DNA of 34,925 nucleotides, from contig JAJZYS010000003.1 in the NCBI GenBank assembly GCA_021797925.1, forward strand, positions 1 through 34,925, given 5' to 3'. Made by a program: the position numbers and the translations under genes. Shown here in pieces: positions 9,813 through 17,784 of this stretch; the stretch's first letter is position 1, and every line of letters begins with the position of its first letter. Origin of the DNA: Bacillota bacterium (GTDB lineage: Bacteria; Bacillota; Sulfobacillia; JAJZYS01). Under the pieces are notes generated by a model. It did not search any database. It was not told where the DNA came from and saw only the letters and a list, made by a program, of their open reading frames with translations.

Positions 9813-10235
9813 ATGGCGGATGAGGAGCGGCACGAGTCGGAGATTGCGACGCAGGCGGGGCAGTCGGTGAAGATTGCCGACGATGTCGTGGCCATCATCG
9901 CGGGCATCGCCGCCAACGAGGTGCCCGGGGTCGCGTCCATGTCCGGCAATCTCGTGGGCGGCATCGGGGAGATGCTGGGTCGCAAGAACCCCCAGAAGGG
10001 CATCCGGGTCACCGTGAGCGGCAACGACTGCACCGTGGACGTGTACCTCACCGTCGCCTTCGGGACTCGGATTCCGGATGTGGCCCAGAAGGTCCAGGAG
10101 AGCGTGAAGCGGGCGGTCGAGAACATGACCGGTCTCAAGGTGCTCGAGGTCAACGTCCACATCCAGGGCGTCACGTTTGACGAGGGCGCGGGCAAGGCCG
10201 CGGACGCCGAGACCACGCCGGCCAGGGGCCGGTAG
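9813..10235 (+). CDS. Asp23/Gls24 family envelope stress protein
   Basis: VKIADDVVAIIAGIAANEVPGVASMSGNLVGGIGEMLGRKNPQKGIRVTV. Confidence 0.93.
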   Translation: MADEERHESEIATQAGQSVKIADDVVAIIAGIAANEVPGVASMSGNLVGGIGEMLGRKNPQKGIRVTVSGNDCTVDVYLTVAFGTRIPDVAQKVQESVKRAVENMTGLKVLEVNVHIQGVTFDEGAGKAADAETTPARGR

Positions 10236-10236
10236 C

Positions 10237-10779
10237 TTGCAGTCCGTCGACCGCTTCCTGGGTGTCGTGGGGGGGCTGGGTCTGGCGGCGGCGTCCTTCG
10301 TCCTCGGCGCGGGCGCCCTCGAGCCGGGTCGGCACCCGTGGCACATCCCCGGGCTGTCGCTGAGCGTCGGGCGCGACCGGTGGGAAGTGGCCGTCGTGGC
10401 CGCCGTGTTCTTCCTGGTGGGCGTCCGGGCCGTGGTGGTCGCCCTCGCCGGCGAGGGCGACGGCACGCTGGTCGTGGTCAGCGAGGAGGACGGGGAGGTC
10501 CGGGTGGCGCCCTCGGCCGTGGAGGCCCTGTGCCGGCGGGTGGCCAGGGCCCAGGCGGGGGTGCGGGAGGTCGGGGTGAAGGTGGTTCCCACCGCGGAGG
10601 GACTCGAGGTGCGCCTTCGGATCGGCGTGTCGCCGGACGTGGCGGTGCCGCAGCTGAGCCAGGATCTCCGCGAGGCGATCCAGGACCAGGTGCGGACCGT
10701 GGTGGGCATCTCGGTCCAGCGGGTCCGGATCCGGGTGGATGCCATTGGGATCGAGACCAAGGGAAAGTCGCTTGGCTAG
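10237..10779 (+). CDS. AmaP-like alkaline shock response membrane anchor protein
   Basis: TTG start at 10237; two N-terminal TM segments followed by an Asp23-like domain; sits between Asp23 and DUF2273 genes. Confidence 0.82.
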   Translation: MQSVDRFLGVVGGLGLAAASFVLGAGALEPGRHPWHIPGLSLSVGRDRWEVAVVAAVFFLVGVRAVVVALAGEGDGTLVVVSEEDGEVRVAPSAVEALCRRVARAQAGVREVGVKVVPTAEGLEVRLRIGVSPDVAVPQLSQDLREAIQDQVRTVVGISVQRVRIRVDAIGIETKGKSLG

Positions 10780-11005
10780 ATGGGGAAGGCTCCTGCGCCG
10801 GGAGTTTCTGCGCCGGCCCGCCCGCTACGTGGGGGCGGCCGTGGGGCTGGCGCTGGGGATCCTGGTGCTGTGGATCGGGCTGTGGGCGGCGCTGTTTCTG
10901 GCCGCGATGACAGCCGGGGGGTTCTACGTGGGCCGGCGCGCCGAGGGCGACGGCCGCGACCCGCGGGAGTGGATCGAGCGGTTCTTGCCGCGCCGCAATC
11001 TCTGA
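10772..11005 (+). CDS. DUF2273 small membrane protein
   Basis: LRREFLRRPARYVGAAVGLALGILVLWIGLWAALFLAAMTAGGFYVGRR; TTG start; usual Asp23 operon partner. Confidence 0.85.
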   Translation: MARWGRLLRREFLRRPARYVGAAVGLALGILVLWIGLWAALFLAAMTAGGFYVGRRAEGDGRDPREWIERFLPRRNL

Positions 11006-11023
11006 CCGAAGGGAGTCGTCGAG

Positions 11024-11422
11024 ACGGCACGTCGCCACGGGCGCATCCTGGCGCTGGAATCCCTCTTTGCCATGGACCTGGGGCAGGCTTCGCTGGACGA
11101 GGCGCTGGCCGACCGCCTGCGCGGTGAGCCCGAGGACGTGGCCGCGTTCACCCGCGAGGTCGTCACGGGAACGGCCGAGCACCGCGAGGAGATCGACGCC
11201 CGGCTCGCGGCCCTGAGCCCGGCGTGGAAACTGGGACGCATGGCCAGCGTGGACCGCAACGTGCTGCGCATGGCGGCGTACGAACTCATGTTCACCCCCC
11301 AGACCCCCACCGAGGTGGTCATCGACGAGGCGGTGGAACTGGCGAAGACGTACTCTACCGCCGAGTCGGGACGGTTCGTCAACGGCATCCTCGCCAGCCT
11401 CGCGCGGGAGGTACGTCCCTGA
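11024..11422 (+). CDS. nusB: Transcription antitermination factor NusB
   Basis: Conserved N-terminus ARRHGRILALESLFAMD lies upstream of the first in-frame ATG (11072); only ACG 11024 fits SD (AGGGAG 11010-11015) plus homologous N-terminus. C-terminus VDRNVLRMAAYELMF..DEAVELAKTYS...FVNGILASL. Confidence 0.9.
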   Translation, partial: TARRHGRILALESLFAMDLGQASLDEALADRLRGEPEDVAAFTREVVTGTAEHREEIDARLAALSPAWKLGRMASVDRNVLRMAAYELMFTPQTPTEVVIDEAVELAKTYSTAESGRFVNGILASLAREVRP

Positions 11423-12267
11423 GCGCCCGGGTCCTGGAGGGTCGCGCGCTGGCGGCCGAGATCCTCGAGAACGTGCGCGGGGGCGTGGCGGAGCTTCAGG
11501 CGCGATCCGGCCGCGCGCCCCGGCTCATGGTGCTCGAGGCCGGGGGCGATGACGCCGGCGCCGCGTACCGCCAGGCCCTGCGCGCCGCCGCCCGGGTGGG
11601 CGTCGAGGTCGAGGTCCGCCGGCTTCCTCCGGACGACGCCGCCTCGGCCCTGGAGGCGGTGCGCGACGCCGGCCAGGACCCGGCGGTGGACGCCATGGTC
11701 GTCATCGCGCCGCTGCCCCGGGGCTGGGACGAGGGCGCGTTCGCGCTCGCCGTGAACCCCGACAAGGACGTGGACGGCGTGCACCCTTTGAACGCGGGGC
11801 TCGGGGCAGCGGCCCGAAGGTGCCTTCAGCCCTCGACCCCCGCGGCGGCGATCCGGCTGCTTGAGGCCCACGGCGTGGAGCTCGCCGGCAGCCGGGCGGT
11901 GGTGGTGGGGCGCTCGGCCGTGGTGGGCCGGCCGCTGGCGCGCATGCTCCTCGACCGCGACGCCACGGTGACCGTGTGCCACTCGCGGACGCGGGACCTG
12001 GGCGCGGAGACCCGACGGGCCGAGCTGCTCCTGGTGGCTGCGGGCCGGCCCGGGCTCATCGTGCCGGACATGGTGCGACCGGGGGCGACGGTGGTGGACA
12101 TCGGCACCAACGTGGACGCGGCGGGAAACCTCGTGGGCGACGTGGCCCCCGGGGTCGGCGCGGTGGCCGGGGCGCTCACGCCGGTGCCCGGCGGGGTGGG
12201 TCCGGTGACCACCGCGATCCTCATGGAGCACGTGTGGGAGGCGGCCCTGTGGCATCTTCGGTCCTGA
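11419..12267 (+). CDS. folD: FolD-family methylenetetrahydrofolate dehydrogenase (cyclohydrolase site apparently degenerate)
   Basis: SARVLEGRALAAEI, PDKDVDGVHPLNAG, GRSAVVGRPLARML, TPVPGGVGPVTTAIL; CTG start overlapping nusB stop (CTGA), SD GGGAGG 11406-11411. Confidence 0.88.
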   Translation: MSARVLEGRALAAEILENVRGGVAELQARSGRAPRLMVLEAGGDDAGAAYRQALRAAARVGVEVEVRRLPPDDAASALEAVRDAGQDPAVDAMVVIAPLPRGWDEGAFALAVNPDKDVDGVHPLNAGLGAAARRCLQPSTPAAAIRLLEAHGVELAGSRAVVVGRSAVVGRPLARMLLDRDATVTVCHSRTRDLGAETRRAELLLVAAGRPGLIVPDMVRPGATVVDIGTNVDAAGNLVGDVAPGVGAVAGALTPVPGGVGPVTTAILMEHVWEAALWHLRS

Positions 12268-13451
12268 CGGTGTCGGGCCTGACCCGCTACCTGAAGGCTT
12301 CCCTGGAGTCCGACCCCGTGCTCTCCTCGGTGACGGTGGAGGGCGAGATCGTGAACTTCCACCGTCACACCTCGGGGCACCTGTACTTCTCCCTGACCGA
12401 CTCCGTCGCGACGATCCGGGCGGTGATGTTCCGGGCCCGGGCAGCCACCCTGCGGATCCTTCCCGCCAGCGGTCAGAAGGTGCTGTGCACGGGGTATGTG
12501 AGCCTCTACGAGCAGGGCGGCCAGCTCGAGCTGTACGTGGAGCGCATGGAGCCGGCGGGCGTGGGAGCCAAGCTCCTCGAGCTTGAGGCCCTGCGCGAGC
12601 GGCTCAAGGCGGAGGGCCTCTTCGACGAGCGGCGAAAGCGCCCCCTGCCCCGCCTGCCCCGGCGGGTGGGAGTCATCACCTCGCCCACCGGCGCCGCGAT
12701 CCACGACATCCTCAAGGTGCTGCGCCGCCGCTACCCAGGGATCTCGGTGCTCGTCCGCGGCGTCCTGGTGCAGGGGGCCGGCGCGCCCAGGGGCATCGTC
12801 GAGGCGCTCGACCTCATGGGCCAGCGGGCGGACGTGGACGTGATCATCCTGGGCCGGGGCGGCGGGGCCAGCGAGGACCTGGACGCCTTCAACGACGAGG
12901 CCGTGGTCCGCGCGGTCGCCCATTGCCCGCATCCGGTCATCGCGGCGGTGGGCCATGAGAGCGACGTGACCCTCACGGACTTCGCGGCGGACCATAGGGC
13001 TCCGACGCCGTCCGCGGCCGCGGAGCTGGCCGTCCCCGAGCGCGAGCAGCTTCACAACCGGGTCCACGAGCTCGACGTCAGGCTCCGGCGCTCGCTGCTC
13101 GTGCGCCGCCGCCGGGCGAGAGAGGAGCTCTGGCGCCTTGTGACCCGGGGCGCGCTGGCGCACCCCCGGCGGCTCGTGGCGCCGCGGCGCGAGCGGCTGG
13201 ACCGCCTGTGGGAGCGGCTCGTCGCCGCCGTGCTCCGGGAGAAGGAGCGCGAGGACTGGCGCGCGTCGTCCCTGGCGCGCCGCCTCGAGGCCCTGGACCC
13301 GGACCGGGTGCTCGCCCGGGGCTACGCCATCGTGGAGGACACCCACGGCCGCGCGGTGGGACGCGCCGCGCAGGCCAGACGCCTGGAACGCCTGGAGCTG
13401 CGGTTTGTGGACGGACGGGTCCGCGCACGCGTGGAGGGGGATGAGCCGTGA
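12249..13451 (+). CDS. xseA: Exodeoxyribonuclease VII large subunit
   Basis: SGLTRYLKASLESDPVLSSVTVEGEIVNFHRHTSGHLYFSLTD, GVITSPTGAAIHDIL, ILGRGGGASEDLDAFNDE. Confidence 0.96.
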   Translation: MASSVLTVSGLTRYLKASLESDPVLSSVTVEGEIVNFHRHTSGHLYFSLTDSVATIRAVMFRARAATLRILPASGQKVLCTGYVSLYEQGGQLELYVERMEPAGVGAKLLELEALRERLKAEGLFDERRKRPLPRLPRRVGVITSPTGAAIHDILKVLRRRYPGISVLVRGVLVQGAGAPRGIVEALDLMGQRADVDVIILGRGGGASEDLDAFNDEAVVRAVAHCPHPVIAAVGHESDVTLTDFAADHRAPTPSAAAELAVPEREQLHNRVHELDVRLRRSLLVRRRRAREELWRLVTRGALAHPRRLVAPRRERLDRLWERLVAAVLREKEREDWRASSLARRLEALDPDRVLARGYAIVEDTHGRAVGRAAQARRLERLELRFVDGRVRARVEGDEP

Positions 13452-13669
13452 CGTACGAGGAAGCCATCGCGCGGCTTGAGGCGCTGGTGCAGGAGCTCGA
13501 GGGCGGAGAGCTGCCCCTGGCGGGCGCGCTGGAGCGTTTCGAGGAGGGCATGGCGCTCGTCAAGCGGTGCCAGGCCCTTCTGGACGAGGCGGAGGGCAAG
13601 ATCGAGGCGCTGATGGGCGAAGGGGAGTCCTTGCGCACCGAGCCGTTCGAGCCGCCGGCCCGCGGCTGA
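13448..13669 (+). CDS. xseB: Exodeoxyribonuclease VII small subunit
   Basis: TYEEAIARLEALVQELEGGELPLAGALERFEEGMALVKRCQALLDEAE. Confidence 0.96.
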   Translation: MTYEEAIARLEALVQELEGGELPLAGALERFEEGMALVKRCQALLDEAEGKIEALMGEGESLRTEPFEPPARG

Positions 13670-14535
13670 TGGAGCTTGCGGACCTGCGCCGGGCCGTGGA
13701 GGCGGGACTCGACGCGCTGCTGCCCCCCGCGCACGAGCGGCCTCGACGCCTGCACGCCGCCATGCGCTACGCCGTGCTCGAGGGCGGCGGCAAGCGGCTG
13801 CGCCCGCTCCTGATGCTCGCCGCCGCCCACGCGGTCGGCGGCGCGTGGGAGCCCCTCGTTCCCGCCGCCGCCGGCGTCGAGTGCATCCACGCGTATTCGC
13901 TGGTGCACGACGACCTGCCCGCGCTGGACGACGACGATCTGCGGCGGGGCCGGCCCTCGCTGCACCGTGCGTTCGACGAGGCCACGGCGCTATTGGCCGG
14001 CGACGCCCTCCTGCCCCTGGGGTTCGGGTCGCTTGCCCAGGTCGCGGTCGTGCCCGAGCGGTGCCGGCTGGCGCTCGCGATCCTGGCGGCGGCCACGGGG
14101 TCGACGGCCCTCGTGGGCGGGCAGGCGGAGGACCTCATGGCGGAGGGCCAGCCGCCTTCTCTGGAGCGAGTGGAGTGGATCCACGCCCGCAAGACATCCG
14201 CGCTCATCGAGGCAGCGCTCGAGATGGGGGCGGTGCTGGTGGGGGCCGAGGCGAGGCAGCGAGCCGCGCTGCGTCGCTTCGGCCGCGCCTACGGGCTCGC
14301 CTTCCAGATCCTCGACGACCTCCTGGACTTGACCGGCGGCGCGGGCAAGGAGGCCGGTGGAGACCACGCCCGGGGCAAGCAGACCTACCCGGCCGTGCTC
14401 GGGCGCGAGGGCGCCGTCGCGGCGGGACGAGCGGCGATCGACGAGGCGAGGGCGGCGCTCGTGGAACTCGGGGGGGACACGCGGTTGCTCGAGGCGCTGG
14501 TCCGAGAGGGGCCGCTCCGCTCGGACCTGTTCTGA
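13669..14535 (+). CDS. ispA: Polyprenyl (farnesyl) diphosphate synthase
   Basis: YSLVHDDLPALDDDDLRRGRPS (first Asp-rich), GGQAEDL, FQILDDLLDLTG (second Asp-rich). Confidence 0.96.
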   Translation: MELADLRRAVEAGLDALLPPAHERPRRLHAAMRYAVLEGGGKRLRPLLMLAAAHAVGGAWEPLVPAAAGVECIHAYSLVHDDLPALDDDDLRRGRPSLHRAFDEATALLAGDALLPLGFGSLAQVAVVPERCRLALAILAAATGSTALVGGQAEDLMAEGQPPSLERVEWIHARKTSALIEAALEMGAVLVGAEARQRAALRRFGRAYGLAFQILDDLLDLTGGAGKEAGGDHARGKQTYPAVLGREGAVAAGRAAIDEARAALVELGGDTRLLEALVREGPLRSDLF

Positions 14536-14601
14536 CGGCCCCCGCCACCGGACGCAGGCGCGCGTGCTGGCAGCGCGTGCCCCTGGAGGACCGGCCGCGG
14601 G

Positions 14602-14970
14602 CTACCTGGGCGCCCCGAGGAGGCCCAGGGCGAGCAGGGCCCAGCCGGCCAGGAAGAAGACGCCTCCCACGGGGGTGACCGCTCCGAGGGACCTGCGCCC
14701 GGTGAGGGCCAGGGCGTAAAGGCTCCCGGAGAAGAGGACGATGCCCCCGAGGAAGGCTCCCCCGCCCCACAGGGCGACGGGGGAGGCGAGTCGGGCCTCG
14801 ACGAGGCCTCCGGCGACGAGCGCCGCCAGGCTGTGCGTCATCTGGTACTGCACGCCGGTCTGAAACCACCCCATCCGGTCGGCCCCCAGCCGGCCGGCCA
14901 AGGCGTGGGCGCCGAAGGCGCCCAGCGCCACCGCCAGCAGACCGCTCAGGGCGCCCAGGAAAAGCGTCAT
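14602..14970 (-). CDS. DUF423 (YgdD-like) membrane protein
   Basis: ALSGLLAVALGAFGAHAL...FQTGVQYQMTHSLAAL...GIVLFSGSLYALALTG.....TPVGGVFFLAGW; good SD (AGGAGGTGATG). Confidence 0.93.
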   Translation of the reverse strand: MTLFLGALSGLLAVALGAFGAHALAGRLGADRMGWFQTGVQYQMTHSLAALVAGGLVEARLASPVALWGGGAFLGGIVLFSGSLYALALTGRRSLGAVTPVGGVFFLAGWALLALGLLGAPR

Positions 14971-15322
14971 CGGTCATCACCTCCTGCCGCCGGGTCTTCG
15001 GCACGGCGGCGTCGCCGCCTGCACCGGCCGAGCCGGTGGCGCACAGCTGGGAGGCGTCGGGCGGCCCGTGATGTGGGCGCCTGCGGCCAAAGGGGCGTGC
15101 TCGCCGGGAGGACCGTGGGGCCAGGCCGCACTCCGCCTTACCGGGCACGGGGACTTCGGGTCCGCGGACTCGGCGCGGCGGCCCTCGCGTGCCGCGGGGC
15201 CGGGTGTCAAGGGTTCGGCTCTTCGACCCGATGACGCCGGGGTCCGTCGAGCCCGGTGCCCGAGGCTCAGGGCGCCCCAGGCTCGCCGGCCGGTCCGAGG
15301 CGAGGGGCTGCGGGCGCGATCG

Positions 15323-15711
15323 TCACGCGGGCCGCCGGCGGTGCACCAGCCGTCCCACCCCGGACCAGATCTCCCACACGACCGGGTATCCGAGGAACCA
15401 TAGCGGCGCGCCGACGCCAAGCGCCGTGCCGCGGCGATGGTGATGCCGAAGGCGGCAGGCTCCAGGACTCCCCGCACGGCGGGCCCAGCGAAACGGGCGG
15501 GACCCGCCGCCACGCGCGCTCGACGCCATGAACACCGCCGGGAGAAAGACGCTCGCGAATCCCTGGGTGACGGTGCCCAAGAGGTGCACGGCGCTCAGGG
15601 TCGCGGCGGTGATGGTGACGAGCCGCTGTGGACAGATGGGCCCGCCGCCACCAGTTCCCCCGCGGCCAGAAGCGCCAGGCCGATCACGGTGGCCGCGCCC
15701 GGCGCGGCCAC
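15323..15711 (-). pseudogene. Multiply frameshifted small membrane-protein remnant
   Basis: Membrane-like peptide segments split over two minus frames: VIGLALLAAGELVAAGP / VTITAATLSAVHLLGTVTQGFASVFLPAVFMAS / VRGVLEPAAFGITIAAARR / LGVGAPLWFLGYPVVWEIWSGVGRLVHRRRPA*. Confidence 0.5.
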
Positions 15712-15723
15712 CCGCGCGGCGGG

Positions 15724-17784
15724 CTACACCTTGCCGATCAGGCGCAGGTAGCGAGCGATCACCACGGCGGCCTGCGCCCGGGTGGTGGTGCCCTGGGGGA
15801 GGAAGTCCCCGTCGGGGAACCCGTGGACGAGCCCCGCGCTCAGGGCCTTTCCCACGCCGACCGCGGCCCAGCGGGGCACCTTGCCCCCGTCGCGGAAGAC
15901 GGCGAGGCGAGCCGCCGGCGTCCGCGCGAGCGCCGGCAGCCGCGACAGCATGACGGCCATCTCCAGCCGGGTGATCGGCGCCTCGGGGTCGAAGCGGGTG
16001 GCGCTCACACCGCCGACGATCCCGGCCTCGTAGGCCGCGCGGACGTAAGGCGCGTACCACGCCGATGGGGCCACGTCGACGAACGGGAGGCGTCCCTTGG
16101 AAAGTGGCGCGAGACCGTCGGCGAGCGCCAGCATCTTGGTGAACTGGGCCCGGGTGACGCTCCGGTCGGGAGCGAACCGGCCGGCGGCCACGCCGTCGAC
16201 GATTCGAGCCCCCAGGAGTTCGTCCACGGCGGTGCGGGCCCATGGCGTCTTCACCAGGTCCGAGAACCGCTCCCGATTGATCAGGAGCGCGTACGTGCTC
16301 AGGTGCGCCAGCGTCACCGTGACCGTGGCGCGGTCGGGGTCGACGACGCCGCCGACCCACGTCCACGCGCGGGTCTTGGGATCGTAGAAGTAGACCCCCA
16401 GCCGGCCCGGACTGAGTCCGGAGAGCGCCTTCGCGTCGAAGTGCAGGACCAGGCGGACGGGCTCGTGGGGCTCGGCACCGCCCGAGGTGGTGATCACAAG
16501 GCCGGTCAGGGCCGCAAAGCCCGAGGGCGGCTCGGGCACCCGCCCTGGTTGCTCCTGCCGCACCGACACCTTTACGTCCGCCGAGAACGCGCCCCGGGGG
16601 ACCTCGAGCTGGACCTGGCCGCCCAGCAGCGCGATCGTGCCCCCCCGGGGGCCGACGGTGCCGGTGCCGACGGACCCTGAGGGCGCCGAGCCGAAGCCGA
16701 CGGAAAGCGGGATCAGGATGTCCGGGCCGGTGGTGGAGGCGGGCGGCGTGAGGGGCGAGGCGGGGACCTGGGGCGCCACGAACGTCACCTGAGCGGTGTT
16801 CCCGGCCGCGATGCCGGCCACCTTGGCCGTCACCGTGGCCGTGCCCGCGGTGGCGGAGCCGAGGCGGTCGGCGGCCACCCCCTCGGAGTCGGTGGGGACG
16901 GCGCCGGTCGTCGACAGCTGTCCCAGGGTGGTCGTGAAGGTCACGGGCACCCCAGGGAGCGCCTCGCCGGTGGCGCCGTAGACCGTGGCCGTGACCGTGG
17001 CGGCGGCCACGCCGTTGGCGGTCACCGTCGCCGGGGAGACGCTCACCTGTTCCCGATCGGGAACGGTGGGCGACGGCGCCACGGTGATGGCGAGGCCGGC
17101 GGTGGCCACCTGGGTCGGAGCGGAGCTGTCGGCGACCTGGACCGTGAAGCTCGCGCTCCCGGCGGCGGTCGGCGTCCCCTGGATCGTCCCCGTGGCGGGA
17201 TCGAGGGTCAATCCCGCCGGGAGGCTGCCGGCGATCACCGACCAGGTGTAGGGCGTGCTGCCGCCGTTGGCGGAAAGCGCCGCCGAGTACGCCGCGCCCA
17301 CCGTGGCGCCGGGGAGGATCCGGGTGGCCACGGCCAGGGGGGAGGCGGCCGCCACGGTGAGGTTCACCTGGCAGACGCTGCCGGGGGCGAACGTGAGCGC
17401 GGCCCCCGGGCTCAGGCTGCAGCCGCTCCCGCCGACGACGGTGGCCGTCGCCGCGAGAGCGTTCACCTCCAGCGTGATGGGCGCTCCCGCGACCGCGCCG
17501 TCACCCTGGACGGACAGCTTGGGGTCGAGCCCGCCGGGGCCGCCGTACGCGCCCGAGGCGGAGATGGCCAGCTCTCCCGCGGGCTGACCGCCGAGCACGG
17601 CGGTCACGTCCCCTTGGGTGACGGGCAGGTCGTGGGTCGTGGTCACCTCGCCCCACAGCGCCATGGGCAGGACGGGCGAGGACGCCGCGGCCGCCGGCAG
17701 GGCGCTGGCGATGACGATCGCCAGCGCGCCGAACCAGGCCAGGGGGCTGCGCACCGCGGCGACCGCGCGCGCGCTTCGGGTCAT
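15724..17784 (-). CDS. Secreted surface protein: signal peptide, putative Ig (He_PIG-like), Big_1-like and ZU5-like domains, three C-terminal SLH repeats
   Basis: LPAGLTLDPATGTIQGTPTAAGSASFTVQVAD; VSVSPATVTANGVAAATVTATVYGATGEALPGVPVTFTTTLG; GGTIALLGGQVQLEVPRGAFSADVKVSV; FSDLVKTPWARTAVDELLGARIVDGVAAGRFAPDRSVTRAQFTKML and two further SLH-like repeats. Confidence 0.9.
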   Translation of the reverse strand: MTRSARAVAAVRSPLAWFGALAIVIASALPAAAASSPVLPMALWGEVTTTHDLPVTQGDVTAVLGGQPAGELAISASGAYGGPGGLDPKLSVQGDGAVAGAPITLEVNALAATATVVGGSGCSLSPGAALTFAPGSVCQVNLTVAAASPLAVATRILPGATVGAAYSAALSANGGSTPYTWSVIAGSLPAGLTLDPATGTIQGTPTAAGSASFTVQVADSSAPTQVATAGLAITVAPSPTVPDREQVSVSPATVTANGVAAATVTATVYGATGEALPGVPVTFTTTLGQLSTTGAVPTDSEGVAADRLGSATAGTATVTAKVAGIAAGNTAQVTFVAPQVPASPLTPPASTTGPDILIPLSVGFGSAPSGSVGTGTVGPRGGTIALLGGQVQLEVPRGAFSADVKVSVRQEQPGRVPEPPSGFAALTGLVITTSGGAEPHEPVRLVLHFDAKALSGLSPGRLGVYFYDPKTRAWTWVGGVVDPDRATVTVTLAHLSTYALLINRERFSDLVKTPWARTAVDELLGARIVDGVAAGRFAPDRSVTRAQFTKMLALADGLAPLSKGRLPFVDVAPSAWYAPYVRAAYEAGIVGGVSATRFDPEAPITRLEMAVMLSRLPALARTPAARLAVFRDGGKVPRWAAVGVGKALSAGLVHGFPDGDFLPQGTTTRAQAAVVIARYLRLIGKV

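Noticed and set aside
14977-15322. SRP RNA, RNase P or riboswitch in the intergenic gap
   Set aside because: None of the conserved sequence elements I know for these RNAs could be located
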